DNA of 26,602 nucleotides, taken from contig DATJHM010000084.1 in the NCBI GenBank assembly GCA_035493895.1, forward strand, positions 1-26,602, given 5' to 3'. Source of the DNA: DATJHM01 sp035493895 (lineage in GTDB: Bacteria; Chloroflexota; Ktedonobacteria; Ktedonobacterales; Ktedonobacteraceae). A program made the position numbers and the translations under genes. The notes beneath the pieces are model-generated. The model did not search any database and was not told where the DNA came from. It worked only from the letters and a program-made list of their open reading frames with translations. Shown here piece after piece: positions 7,617 through 15,577 of this stretch (positions are counted from its first letter, which is position 1; each line of letters begins with the position of its first letter).

Positions 7617-8446
7617 ACGAGCAACGCACGAAACATTTACAGGAAATGGTGCAGGACAGAACGCAACTGCGAACCACATTTGATCAGGATGCCCTCCTCT
7701 ACGATCAGGCCCGGCCCGGCTACCCTGAAGCGCTTTTTCACGATATTGTGACGCTTTCAGGCATCCCATCAGCCGGACGCATTCTCGAAATTGGCTGTGG
7801 AACCGGGCAGGCAACGCTTCCGATGGCACGCCGAGGCTATCGCATACACTGCATTGAGCTTGGGGCGAATCTTGCTGCGCTCGCCCGTCGCAATCTGGCC
7901 GCATATCCTCTCGTCAGTATACAGACAGAAGCGTTTGAAACCTGGCAGTTGGAGAAGGAGGCGTTTGATCTCGTGCTTTCAGCGACGGCTTTCCACTGGA
8001 TCGATCCCGCCATCGCCTATCAGAAAACAGCGCAAGCGCTCAAACCTTCCGGCTCCATTGCCTTGTTCTGGCATGAGCATATACAGAGCGAGGCCAGCCA
8101 GGGCTTCTTTGAACAGGTCGAGCAGATCTATCGGCGTCACGTGCCTGAGCAGGAGGAGAAGTACCATCCATTACTGTGGCCCGATGAGGTCGCAGAACCA
8201 GTCAAGGCAGACATTGAGCAGACCTGCCTCTTTGGCGAAGTGACGGTACGCCGCTATAGCTGGGATGTGACCTACGATGCGGACAGCTATCTTCGCCTGC
8301 TGGACACCTATTCTAACCATCGAATATTGGATAAGCAGAGACACGACCGCCTCTTCCATGAGATTGCTGATCTTATCAATACACGTTACAACGGTCGTAT
8401 CACCAAAGGATACCTTGCCATCCTGTATATGGCACATCGGAAATGA
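7613..8446 (+). CDS. Class I SAM-dependent methyltransferase
   Basis: A 277-residue cytosolic methyltransferase of the Methyltransf_11/UbiE-like group that uses S-adenosylmethionine; the acceptor is unknown. Motif I is ILEIGCGTGQAT (about 57-68). The acidic end of strand 2 is CIELGANLAALARRN. FDLVLSATAFHWID (about 120) corresponds to motif post-I/II, with the FHW signature common in small-molecule methyltransferases. The first residues (RTTFDQDALLYDQARPGYPE) are the typical pre-motif helix. The ATG overlaps the end of the lacI remnant (ATGA) and has GGAAGG 6 nt upstream. It looks intact and is flanked by two sugar-locus remnants, so its presence between them may reflect insertion or rearrangement. 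Confidence 0.88.
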   Translation: MNEQRTKHLQEMVQDRTQLRTTFDQDALLYDQARPGYPEALFHDIVTLSGIPSAGRILEIGCGTGQATLPMARRGYRIHCIELGANLAALARRNLAAYPLVSIQTEAFETWQLEKEAFDLVLSATAFHWIDPAIAYQKTAQALKPSGSIALFWHEHIQSEASQGFFEQVEQIYRRHVPEQEEKYHPLLWPDEVAEPVKADIEQTCLFGEVTVRRYSWDVTYDADSYLRLLDTYSNHRILDKQRHDRLFHEIADLINTRYNGRITKGYLAILYMAHRK

Positions 8447-8523
8447 TTACGAGCCTTCTCAGAGCCGGTACTACTGACAGGACGATCCGTCATTCAATGG
8501 AAAACAACAATGAAAGATGCAAC

Positions 8524-8679
8524 ATGACCACTATTCGCATTGCAAATGCGCCCTGCTCCTGGGGCACGCTCGAGTTTGCAGGGCTGGATGGCGAGCATAA
8601 CAGAATTGGCGAACACTTGCCGACCACACGCTCAGTGTTTCACCAGCGTCTCGGTGAGCGTGCTGGTATAGGTTCCTGA
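8524..8679 (+). pseudogene. 5' stump of an IolE-like sugar-phosphate isomerase/dehydratase gene
   Basis: The first 25-28 codons read MTTIRIANAPCSWGTLEFAGLDGE, the characteristic N-terminus (ANAPCSWG) of inosose-dehydratase/IolE-like TIM-barrel enzymes. These continue for about 250 more residues, whereas here similarity ends near 8607. The frame then runs into the 3' end of the convergent NHL-repeat gene and stops at 8679. Together with the lacI remnant it suggests a lost inositol or sugar catabolic operon. The family call rests on one short motif. Confidence 0.6.
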
Positions 8680-11655
8680 AGCCGTCCCGGGAGGAATGCT
8701 TAAAGAATAGGTCACCGTCAGAGTAACATCCCCGGTCCCCGTATTGCCATTGGCGCTAAAGTAGGTTATGGCGGCTGGCGCGGTAGTGGCGGCGGGAACG
8801 GTGATTGGATAGGAGTTCACGCCATTAACAGGGACGACACACGTCTGCCCGGCGGTACAGGCAGCACTCACGCCTGTGATCGTCAGAGCGGTAGTCGGCA
8901 AGCGTTTGCCGTCTATGGTACTAAACTGCGTTGAAGTGATGGTGGTATGCCAGCCAAGCCCGGACGCGGTGGTATCGTTGACCTTGAAAATGCTCTGAGA
9001 CGTGACCGTCCCTATTGTCCCGTTGAGCGTAAAGGTAAATGAGAGGTTGGTGAGTGGCGTGAAGAATAAGCCGCCCACAATGTTAAAAGCCGTGGTCATT
9101 GCCGAACCGGACCCTGGACTGCTGACGGTTAAGACATATCCCGCGCCACCTATATCAATGGTGAGGTTGGAGAAGGTGGCGACACCGTTGCTTGCCGCCA
9201 GCGAGGTCGTGCCACTCAGCGTGGCCCCACCCGTGCCTGTCCCCGCATTGATGGCCACGGTAACCGGACCGCTAAAATCGGTAAAGATCTGGCCCGACCC
9301 CACATCGATGAGCTGAGCGGCAAGACCAAAGGTCGACCCGGGGGTGATACCAGTTGGTGGCTGTGTACTGATACTCAGGGCAGTCTGGTATGTGAGCACG
9401 CGATTATTGAGATTGTCCGCAACGTAGATGTTACCGCTACTATCCACGGCAACACCCTCAGGCTGGTCGAGGCTAGAGGCCGTCACGCCTCCTATGCTGT
9501 TGGCGGTATTGATGATGAAGCTGCCCCCTTGTCCGTAGACGCGCCTCGCCGTCGTGCTTCCCGCCACATAGTACAATACCCGGTTGTTATTCGCGTCCGC
9601 AATGTAGAGGTTCCCACCGCTATCCACGATCACACCTTGAGGCGCGTTGAGACTGGTCGCCGTCACACCTCCATTGTTGGCAACGTTGCTGGTGAAACTG
9701 CCCCCTTGCCCGTAGACGCGTATCGCCGTCGTGCTCCCTGCCGCATAATACAACACCCGATTGTTGCCATTATCCGCGATGTAGAGGTTTCCACTGCTAT
9801 CCACCGCAACCCCCTGAGGCGCGTTGAGACTGGTCGCCGTCACGCCTCCATTGTTGGCAGCGTTGCTCGTGAAACTGCCCCCTTGCCCGTAAACTCGGGT
9901 CGCCGTCGTGCTCCCTGCCGCATAATACAACACCCGGTTGTTGTTCGTATCTGCGATGTAGAGGTTCCCGCTACTGTCTATGGCGACAGCGGAGGGAGTG
10001 TTGAGGCTGTTGGCTGTTATGCTTACACTGTTGGCGGTGGTGAAACTGCCCCCTTGCCCGTAGACTCGCGTCGCCGTCGTGCTCCCTGCCGTGTAGTACA
10101 ATACCCGGTTGTTGTTCGCGTCCGCGATATAGAGGTTCCCGCTACTGTCCACGGTGGCCCCTGTGGGACGACTGAGGCTGGTGGCTGTTCTCCCTCCTGT
10201 GTTGAAGGTATTGGTAGTGAAATTGCCTCCTTGCCCATAGACCCGCGTCGCCGTCGTGCTCCCCGCCACATAGTACAATACCCGGTTGTTATTCGTATCT
10301 ACGGTGAAGAGGTTCCCACTACTATCCACGGCGATACTTTGAGAACCATAAAGATTGCTGGCAGACGCGTTTCCATAGTAGGTACCAGTGGTGAAGCTGC
10401 CCCCTTGCCCGTAGACCCGCGTCGCCGTTGTGCTTCCCGCCACGTAGTACAATACCCGATGGTTGGACGTATCCGCGACGTAGAGGTTCCCACCACTATC
10501 CACGATCACGCTCAAAGGTAAGCTGAGGCTATTGGCCGTTCTCCCTCCTGTATTGGTGGTATTGGTGGTAAAACTGCCTCCTTGCCCGTAGACGCGTGTT
10601 GCCGTCGTGCTCCCCAACACGTAGTACAACACCCGGTTGTTGCTCGAGTCCGCGATGTAGACATTTCCGCTACTGTCCACGGCAACACCCTGAGGTAGGT
10701 TCAGGCTGGTAGCATTCACATCACTATTGTTGGCGGTGGTGAAGCTGCCCCCTTGTCCGTAGATCCGCGTCGCCGTCGTGCTTCCCGCCACGTAGTACAG
10801 CACCCGGTTGTTGTTCGTGTCTGCAATGTAGACATTTCCGCTACTGTCCAGGGCGACTGCGGCGGGAGTGTTGAGGCTGGTAGCCGTTATGCTTGCACTG
10901 TTGGCGGTGGTGAAGCTACCGTCTTGCCCGTAGACTCGCGTCGCCGTCGTACTTCCCGCCGCATAGTACAATACCCGGTTGTTGAGGTTGTCTGCGATGT
11001 AGACATTCCCACTGCTATCCACAGTGACACCGGTGGGACGACCGAGGCTATTGGCGCTTCTGCCTCCATTGTTATAGGTACCGGTAGTGAAGCTACCCCC
11101 TTGCCCGTAGACTCGTGTCGCCGTCGTGCTTCCCGCCGTGTAGTACAACACCCGATTGTTGTTCGTGTCTACGACGTAGAGGTTCCCACTACTGTCCAGG
11201 GCGATACCCCGAGGCGCGCTGAGACTGGAAGCCGTTCTGCCTCCATTATTGGAAGTGTCGCTGGTGAAACTGCCCCCTTGCCCGTAGACTCGCGTCGCCG
11301 TCGTGCTCCCTGCCGCATAGTACAACACCCGATTATTGTTCGTGTCTGCAATGTAAAGGTTCCCACCACTATCCACGGCGAAACTCCCCCAGGGTCGGTT
11401 GAGAGTTGCCGCATTGATAGGATAGTTGGCGGTACTGGATGTGAAACTGCCCCCCTGACCATAGACGCTGAGGGCGGTGGGACTTACCCCTGCCGCAAGG
11501 GCAATATGGCGTCCCTGTAACCAGAGGGGCTCATTGCTCAGCAAGAGAAACATCAGCACACTGATAGCGCTTCCCCACGTTGCTCCTCGTAATGCATACT
11601 GTTTGTACCTTGTCTTCATTGCCCCCACTACCTTTTCTATTGAAAATCGCTTCAT
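8632..11655 (-). CDS. Secreted NHL-repeat beta-propeller protein with Ig-like C-terminus
   Basis: A 1007-residue exported protein. An N-terminal basic stretch and a hydrophobic core (GSAISVLMFLLL, about 28-40) form a signal peptide or anchor. Twelve repeats of 57-60 residues follow (about 62-757), each with VYGQGGSFT, SLxxPxGVAVDSSGNLYIAD and NNRVLYYxAGSTTATR, which is the NHL blade pattern; twelve blades would fit two six-bladed propellers. Residues of about 760-870 look like a bacterial Ig-like domain (STQPPTGITPGSTFGLAAQL). The last 140 residues contain GLGWHTTITSTQF and end GTYTSTLTETLV, recalling WxL-type wall-binding domains. A role in surface binding or adhesion is inferred, not seen. 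The start at 11655 has a poor ribosome site; the ATG at 11619 (MKTRYKQY), preceded by AAGG and a G-rich stretch, is a plausible alternative. Confidence 0.88.
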   Translation of the reverse strand: MKRFSIEKVVGAMKTRYKQYALRGATWGSAISVLMFLLLSNEPLWLQGRHIALAAGVSPTALSVYGQGGSFTSSTANYPINAATLNRPWGSFAVDSGGNLYIADTNNNRVLYYAAGSTTATRVYGQGGSFTSDTSNNGGRTASSLSAPRGIALDSSGNLYVVDTNNNRVLYYTAGSTTATRVYGQGGSFTTGTYNNGGRSANSLGRPTGVTVDSSGNVYIADNLNNRVLYYAAGSTTATRVYGQDGSFTTANSASITATSLNTPAAVALDSSGNVYIADTNNNRVLYYVAGSTTATRIYGQGGSFTTANNSDVNATSLNLPQGVAVDSSGNVYIADSSNNRVLYYVLGSTTATRVYGQGGSFTTNTTNTGGRTANSLSLPLSVIVDSGGNLYVADTSNHRVLYYVAGSTTATRVYGQGGSFTTGTYYGNASASNLYGSQSIAVDSSGNLFTVDTNNNRVLYYVAGSTTATRVYGQGGNFTTNTFNTGGRTATSLSRPTGATVDSSGNLYIADANNNRVLYYTAGSTTATRVYGQGGSFTTANSVSITANSLNTPSAVAIDSSGNLYIADTNNNRVLYYAAGSTTATRVYGQGGSFTSNAANNGGVTATSLNAPQGVAVDSSGNLYIADNGNNRVLYYAAGSTTAIRVYGQGGSFTSNVANNGGVTATSLNAPQGVIVDSGGNLYIADANNNRVLYYVAGSTTARRVYGQGGSFIINTANSIGGVTASSLDQPEGVAVDSSGNIYVADNLNNRVLTYQTALSISTQPPTGITPGSTFGLAAQLIDVGSGQIFTDFSGPVTVAINAGTGTGGATLSGTTSLAASNGVATFSNLTIDIGGAGYVLTVSSPGSGSAMTTAFNIVGGLFFTPLTNLSFTFTLNGTIGTVTSQSIFKVNDTTASGLGWHTTITSTQFSTIDGKRLPTTALTITGVSAACTAGQTCVVPVNGVNSYPITVPAATTAPAAITYFSANGNTGTGDVTLTVTYSLSIPPGTASGTYTSTLTETLVKH
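9381..11466 (-). repeat. Twelve tandem 170-180 bp coding repeats within the NHL gene
   Basis: The DNA encoding the twelve NHL units repeats about every 175 bp. The segment encoding GQGGSFT and AGSTTATR is almost invariant between units, while the linker before SLNxPxG varies in length and sequence. Units 10 and 11 (around 9540-9900) are closest to each other. Confidence 0.9.
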
Positions 11656-11720
11656 CCCTATCCATTTCTGCTATCAGCCAGACTAAGAGGGTTATTATCC
11701 CTATACCCGCATACGTATTT

Positions 11721-11750
11721 AGTATAAGCATCAACTAAAGATGCATGTAA
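11721..11750 (-). promoter_or_regulatory. Candidate promoter of the NHL-repeat gene
   Basis: On the minus strand, TTACAT (11750-11745), an 18-bp spacer and TATACT (11726-11721) form a plausible sigma-70 promoter. The spacer contains the small inverted repeat GCATC-TTTAGTT-GATGC, a possible operator. Confidence 0.4.
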
Positions 11751-11772
11751 CGTGACATTGCCACGAATTTAT

Positions 11773-12007
11773 AACGCGCTACAAGATTTTTTTACGAAAA
11801 GGCTACACGGACTACACGAATGCGGATGTGATGGGAATTCCGGCCCTACACGAGAGCTAAAGGATTCGCCAGCGAGATTGCTGCACTCTCCCTGCATCAG
11901 GCGACGCCATTGTCGTGAGAGATGAGAGAGTGGCATTATTGCTGCTTCTTCTATATATATTCGGCAGGTGGTGAGAGTTCTGAAGGGTTCAGGAGAAATT
12001 TGCTTCC
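11773..12007 (+). repeat. Dispersed intergenic element, copy 1 (C-D module)
   Basis: The first part (11773-11850) contains CGCTACAAGA, GGCTACAC and GCGGATGTGATGGGA, then CCCTACA. The second (about 11945-12007) contains TTCTGAAGGGTTC. Both parts recur in the same order at 20389-20592, and the first part also at 20258-20320. It is non-coding and diverged between copies. Confidence 0.65.
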
Positions 12008-12191
12008 TGGGAAAAGCAGATGGGAAGGGCAGACGGAAAAATTGAGAGCAAGATCCGAGAAGTTTTTTCCTGGTCAGCTACGGTATTCTGGTGGTACTTG
12101 TTTTTGCAGCGGCTGCTCACGGGAGAGAATGAGGTCCGACGCGCACTTCGAAAAAGGGGCTTTCTCCATACTTTAGCAATCTGCGTAGACC

Positions 12192-12881
12192 TCAGCAGGA
12201 TTTGAGATATCCATCGATCAGGGTGGGCTGGCCGGTCCATGCTTTTCGGGCTGTCCAGTCGGCTTCACCTTGCCAGAAGGGGTTGTCAGCAGGTAATCCG
12301 AGGGGCAAAAATGCGGTTGCACACAGATACAAACTGCCGGTTGAGATGTAGGTTTCGCCCAGTTCTGGCTGGTGTCCGCAGAAGCCGATGGTTAACCAGC
12401 CCTGCTCATCAAAGGTGTCGGGCATCTCGATCATACGACGGATGACGGTCGTCAGAGCACAACGCACCTGGGCTGGCACGATGGAGGTGGGCAATTGCTG
12501 CCTCAAGGCCATCTGGGCAAGCAGGTGAAATACGCCGAAGCGGTAGGTGATGGAGCGGCCTATGATCGGGAAGGTTCCTTCCGGGGAAATCTGGCGCTCT
12601 AAAATGCTGGCGTAACGCTGCGCTCTCGTCACGATAGGTTCTTGCAGTTCTTGCCAATCGGGGTAGTGATCGCCAACGGTCTCGATAATATCGATAAGCA
12701 TGGGGTGAATAACAAAGCTATTGTTAGGCGCGATCTTTTTGTCCACGATCCATGTGTTTTGACGTTCTCCTTTGAATGAGATGGGCGCAGGTGAACTGCG
12801 CCGAATATGCATCAATCTAAGAAAGGATGAGGTATTCGAGATGACCGGTGGGGCACGCGGATCGGCATAAAGCACGATCAA
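12192..12881 (-). pseudogene. DUF2264 gene, 5' end replaced by a dispersed repeat
   Basis: Residues from about 35 on (KGERQNTWIVDKKIAPNNSF ... ITYRFGVFHLLAQMAL ... GWLTIGFCGHQPELGETYIS ... FLPLGLPADNPFW) match the C-terminal part of DUF2264 proteins, which are normally 400 or more residues and have an alpha/alpha-barrel-like fold suggestive of glycoside metabolism. The first 34 residues (MIVLYADPRAPPVISNTSSF...) are translated from a dispersed repeat (12785-12890), not from the family. The gene has therefore lost its N-terminal half and its own start. The remaining 195 codons show no internal stops, so the event may be recent or the ORF may still be expressed. Function of the parent family is not established. 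Confidence 0.8.
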
Positions 12882-12900
12882 TACGCATCAACCTAAAGGT
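12785..12900 (+). repeat. Dispersed palindromic element A, copy 1
   Basis: The element holds GGCGCAGGTGAACTGCGCC, AAAGGATGAGGTATTCGAG, CCGGTGGGGC and the hairpin core GATCGGCATAAAGCACGATC, then AATACGCATCAACCTAAAGG. The same order of blocks recurs at 21895-22005 and, inverted, at 22092-22165; the hairpin core recurs at 18161-18282. Confidence 0.7.
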
Positions 12901-13206
12901 CGTGGAGTTCGCAGACAAGCATACAGTAGAGGCACGGTGAAGTGTAACGGAACTGTGCCTGGGAACTCGCGCGATTCCGCAGGCTCCACAGGCGATGACG
13001 GCAACGGAGGCGATGGCGAGCTCTGGCGCATGTTTTTTCGACCAGCGAGATCAGCGGCGAACGCACCTCTGCTCGCGCGTCTCTCCTCCTACGGAGCCAG
13101 AAGTATCGCGCGAGTTCCCAGGCACAGTTCCGTTATCACTCCACCGTGCCTCTACTAGGTCTATGTAGCGGAACTACATGCTTATGGGCACAGGTGAACT
13201 GCGCCG
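12882..13206. other. Repeat-filled gap after the second-to-last cyclase
   Basis: These 325 bp contain no gene. They are the tail of element A, a long imperfect inverted repeat (12925-13156) and a MITE-like end at 13187-13210 that supplies the stop codon of the adjoining cyclase gene. Confidence 0.55.
12925..13156. repeat. Long imperfect inverted repeat (element B, two facing copies)
   Basis: The left arm 12925-12987 begins AGTAGAGGCACGGTG and contains GGAACTGTGCCTGGGAACTC. The right arm 13093-13156 is its reverse complement with a few mismatches. About 105 bp separate the arms. A third copy of the same block, extending into the inner flank (CGCCATCGCCTCCGTTGCCG), lies at 20865-20960. As RNA the arms would form a long hairpin. 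Confidence 0.75.
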
Positions 13207-13890
13207 CTACGATTGTTCTATGATGGCAAATGCGCGGGCGAGCGAGCTATCGATACCGGCGAAATGGTAGAATGGCGCAAAGAATTGAAAGCGTGGCGGC
13301 AGATCCCGCAGGTTCACAAGGCCCTCGACGAGAGGGATGCTCGCGCTCAGGATTGTTCTGTGCACTACAAATTGCTCAGCCGTCCAGCCGGGACGGCGCG
13401 CGGCTGGCTCTTCGAAGAAGTCGCAACCTATACATTTTGGCTGCTTTTCTACTAGCCATTGCGCGGCGGCCTGCGTGAGTCCGGGCGATTGAGGGAAGTA
13501 GCGCGTGGTACCGATAGCACGTTGCGCCCAGTCGGTACGGAGCAAGGCAATGTCTCCTGGTTTGAGAGACTCTTGCTGGCCCTCCAGACGTTCAAGCGCC
13601 CGTTCCAGGTCTGACACATCGAGCAACGCTTCCTCTCCGACAGGCGTCAGATCCAGGACGACTGCGCTCCCAATGACGCGCTCCAACTCGACCTGATCGA
13701 TCGACTCGCCGCCTTCGATACAGTGCAGGGCTGACTCGACGTGACAGCCGGTATGCACGCTCATCGTGACCTGCGCCGATTGCCAGTATCCCGGCTTTGT
13801 ACGCACCTCGAACTGGACGCCGATGCTCGTTGAGGGCGGCCCCATAAATCCCTGGGGAACCGCCGGACTGAGATCGATGATTCTTGCCAT
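13207..13890 (-). CDS. Cyclase-family metal-dependent hydrolase (kynurenine formamidase-like), first copy
   Basis: A 227-residue cytosolic protein of the cyclase family (Pfam Cyclase), whose characterised members hydrolyse amide or lactam bonds (kynurenine formamidase KynB, isatin hydrolase) at a divalent metal site. The metal motif HxGxHxE/DxxxH is present as H46-TGC-H50-V-E52-SAL-H56, with Cys where Thr is usual and Glu in the Asp place. IALLRTDW (around 115) and CIGCDFFEEP (around 155) are further family blocks. AAGGAGG precedes the ATG. It is the last gene of the catabolic cluster. Its stop codon TAG lies within the end of a MITE-like repeat, so a few C-terminal residues may have been lost. 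The substrate is unknown. Confidence 0.85.
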   Translation of the reverse strand: MARIIDLSPAVPQGFMGPPSTSIGVQFEVRTKPGYWQSAQVTMSVHTGCHVESALHCIEGGESIDQVELERVIGSAVVLDLTPVGEEALLDVSDLERALERLEGQQESLKPGDIALLRTDWAQRAIGTTRYFPQSPGLTQAAAQWLVEKQPKCIGCDFFEEPAARRPGWTAEQFVVHRTILSASIPLVEGLVNLRDLPPRFQFFAPFYHFAGIDSSLARAFAIIEQS

Positions 13891-13958
13891 TCCGCTTCCT
13901 CCTTATAATACAACATCATGCCGTTTTTCTCTTCTACCATGCATCATGAGAGATATGA

Positions 13959-14672
13959 TCATTCAGGCAGTGTCACGCTCGCTTCACGAAAACGAAGCGT
14001 GAGCGCTCCACTCGCGGCAAAAAGCATGTCGATTGCTTCCCCGTAGTCGGGCTCACCGGGATCGTGTCCCAGCAGATAGCGGCGCAGGAAAGCGCGCATG
14101 ACTGGCGAATGCGTGACGCAGATGTAGCGCCGTGGTTGTGCCGGGGGAAGATGGAGCAGGCTTGTAGCGAAGATCAGCACGCGCCGGGCTACGGTATCCG
14201 CATCTTCGCCCGGTGGGTCTGCATGACTGACCCAGTAGCCGATACGATCGGGCGATGCCCAGAATCCGCGCAAAAAGGGAACCTGTACCAATCGCTCCTC
14301 ATCGATACCATGTGATCTCGTTTGCTCAGCCATGGCCTGGGGCGAACTGACCATCTCGACGCGTTTGCCCCCGACGTAGAGATCGGGATTGCGTACTGCC
14401 GGATGCTCCTCGGGCGCGAACACTTGTCCTCGTCGCACGTCCGCATTGCTAAGCGTCGTCTCTATGCCACGGTGGATCGCATGAGCAGTCTCGCGGGTGC
14501 GGCGAGTGGGCGCATAGAGCACAAAGGTCTGCTCATCCGCATGTATCTGTTCAGCAAACTGTCGACCCACGGCTTCGCCCTGTTCCAGGGCATCAGTTGT
14601 GATCGGGATATCGCCCTGATGCGAGGCAACGCGTCCGTGGCGTATCCAGTGCATTTGTAAGTGTGGACTCAT
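13959..14672 (-). CDS. Histidine phosphatase superfamily protein
   Basis: A 237-residue phosphoglycerate-mutase-like phosphatase. The N-terminal IRHGRV carries the catalytic R11-H12-G13, whose His becomes phosphorylated. TRRTRETA (about 55-62) gives the usual second Arg, and ICVTHSPVMRAFL (about 185) provides the second active-site His. A long insert between residues 75 and 145 (RVEMVSSPQAMAEQTRSHGI...) sets it apart from short SixA-type members. GGGGAG lies 7 nt before the ATG. It sits 53 bp downstream of the FAH gene and 68 bp upstream of the first cyclase, in one likely transcript. A role in dephosphorylating a pathway intermediate made by the cluster's dikinase is my inference. Confidence 0.85.
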   Translation of the reverse strand: MSPHLQMHWIRHGRVASHQGDIPITTDALEQGEAVGRQFAEQIHADEQTFVLYAPTRRTRETAHAIHRGIETTLSNADVRRGQVFAPEEHPAVRNPDLYVGGKRVEMVSSPQAMAEQTRSHGIDEERLVQVPFLRGFWASPDRIGYWVSHADPPGEDADTVARRVLIFATSLLHLPPAQPRRYICVTHSPVMRAFLRRYLLGHDPGEPDYGEAIDMLFAASGALTLRFREASVTLPE

Positions 14673-14725
14673 TGCACGCTCCCCGGCTCATCGCTCCAGA
14701 GAGTTGCAACAATGTACGCCATAAT

Positions 14726-15562
14726 TTATGCTCCTTTCTTGCCGATGCGGTTGCGCAACTGGCCGATACCTTCAATTTCCATCTCGACGATGTCTCCCGC
14801 GTGCAGAAAGCGATCCAGTTCCAGGCCAGAACCGCGCGCCGCCGTGCCGGAACCAAAGACTTCGCCGGGATAGAGGGTCTGAGCCTGCGAGGCATAGGCA
14901 ATCATGTCGGCAAATGTATGATGCATGTGCGCGGACGTGTCCTCACCCAATAGTTCGCCGTTGACACGCACGATCATGTGCAGATTGCCAGCGTCGAGTT
15001 CGTCGGCGGTCACGATACATGGTCCCAGCACATTCGAGCCGTCCCAGTCCTTGGCCTTGGCAGGTCCCATATTGACGGGCAGTTCACGCGTCTGCACATC
15101 GCGGGCCGAGACATCATTCCAGATAGTATAGCCGAAGATATAGGACAAAGCGTTCTCTCTGGAAATATCCTTGCCGCGCTTGCCGATGACCGCGGCAAGC
15201 TCAAGCTCATGATCGAGCTTCTCAGTATAAGCAGGCCAGGGAATCGTCTCCTCCGGGCCAATCACCGTGTCGGGCATGCCTTTATAGAAGGCGGGCACGC
15301 TGTACCATTCGTTCGGGATTGGACGACCGAGACGTACCATCGCGTTTTTCAGATGGCCCTCGAAGGCCAGGAAATCGCGCATTGAACGCGGGCGCAACGG
15401 CGCGAGCAAGCGGGCATTGTGGACGGGGATACGCATACCGATGGGCGCACCCGCTTCAATAAAAGCAACCATATCGCCGTTAAAGCCTACATCCACGATG
15501 CCATCATACTCCAGTGCGCCGACGCGTGGCCCGTGGCCAGCATCATAGGTGACCAGTTTCAT
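14726..15562 (-). CDS. Fumarylacetoacetate hydrolase family protein
   Basis: A 278-residue FAH-fold enzyme. Members cleave C-C bonds in 2,4-dioxo acids or act as hydratases, decarboxylases or tautomerases in aromatic and sugar-acid degradation. Metal ligands are visible as E119 and E121 in DHELELAAVIGKRGKDI and D150 in WNDVSARD. Downstream, KAKDWDGSNVLGP and GEVFGSGTAARGSGLELDRF replace the usual KSFDTFxPxGP and TGTPxGxG, so the substrate loop is not that of classical fumarylpyruvate hydrolases. GAGGAGG precedes the ATG by 6 nt. It follows the hydroxylase 2Fe-2S gene by 15 bp, arguing for co-transcription and a step after ring oxidation. Confidence 0.9.
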   Translation of the reverse strand: MKLVTYDAGHGPRVGALEYDGIVDVGFNGDMVAFIEAGAPIGMRIPVHNARLLAPLRPRSMRDFLAFEGHLKNAMVRLGRPIPNEWYSVPAFYKGMPDTVIGPEETIPWPAYTEKLDHELELAAVIGKRGKDISRENALSYIFGYTIWNDVSARDVQTRELPVNMGPAKAKDWDGSNVLGPCIVTADELDAGNLHMIVRVNGELLGEDTSAHMHHTFADMIAYASQAQTLYPGEVFGSGTAARGSGLELDRFLHAGDIVEMEIEGIGQLRNRIGKKGA

Positions 15563-15577
15563 AGTATTCCTCCTCGT

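Larger units (their letters stand above)
11656..12191. other. Non-coding gap with dispersed repeat module
   Basis: No credible gene is present in these 536 bp. Bases 11656-11760 hold the probable NHL-gene promoter. Bases 11773-12007 are one copy of a dispersed element also found at 20389-20592. The remainder (12008-12190) is AT-richer and featureless to my reading; short ORFs there lack recognisable products. Confidence 0.5.

Noticed and set aside
9381..11466. Regular repeats that might look like a CRISPR or satellite array
   Set aside because: The period is about 175 bp, the frame is open throughout and the units encode NHL blades.
9529..11520. Two long plus-strand ORFs (330 and 255 codons) rich in Arg and Val repeats
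   Set aside because: They are mirror frames of the NHL coding repeats; their periodicity is imposed by the minus-strand gene and they have no ribosome sites or family match.
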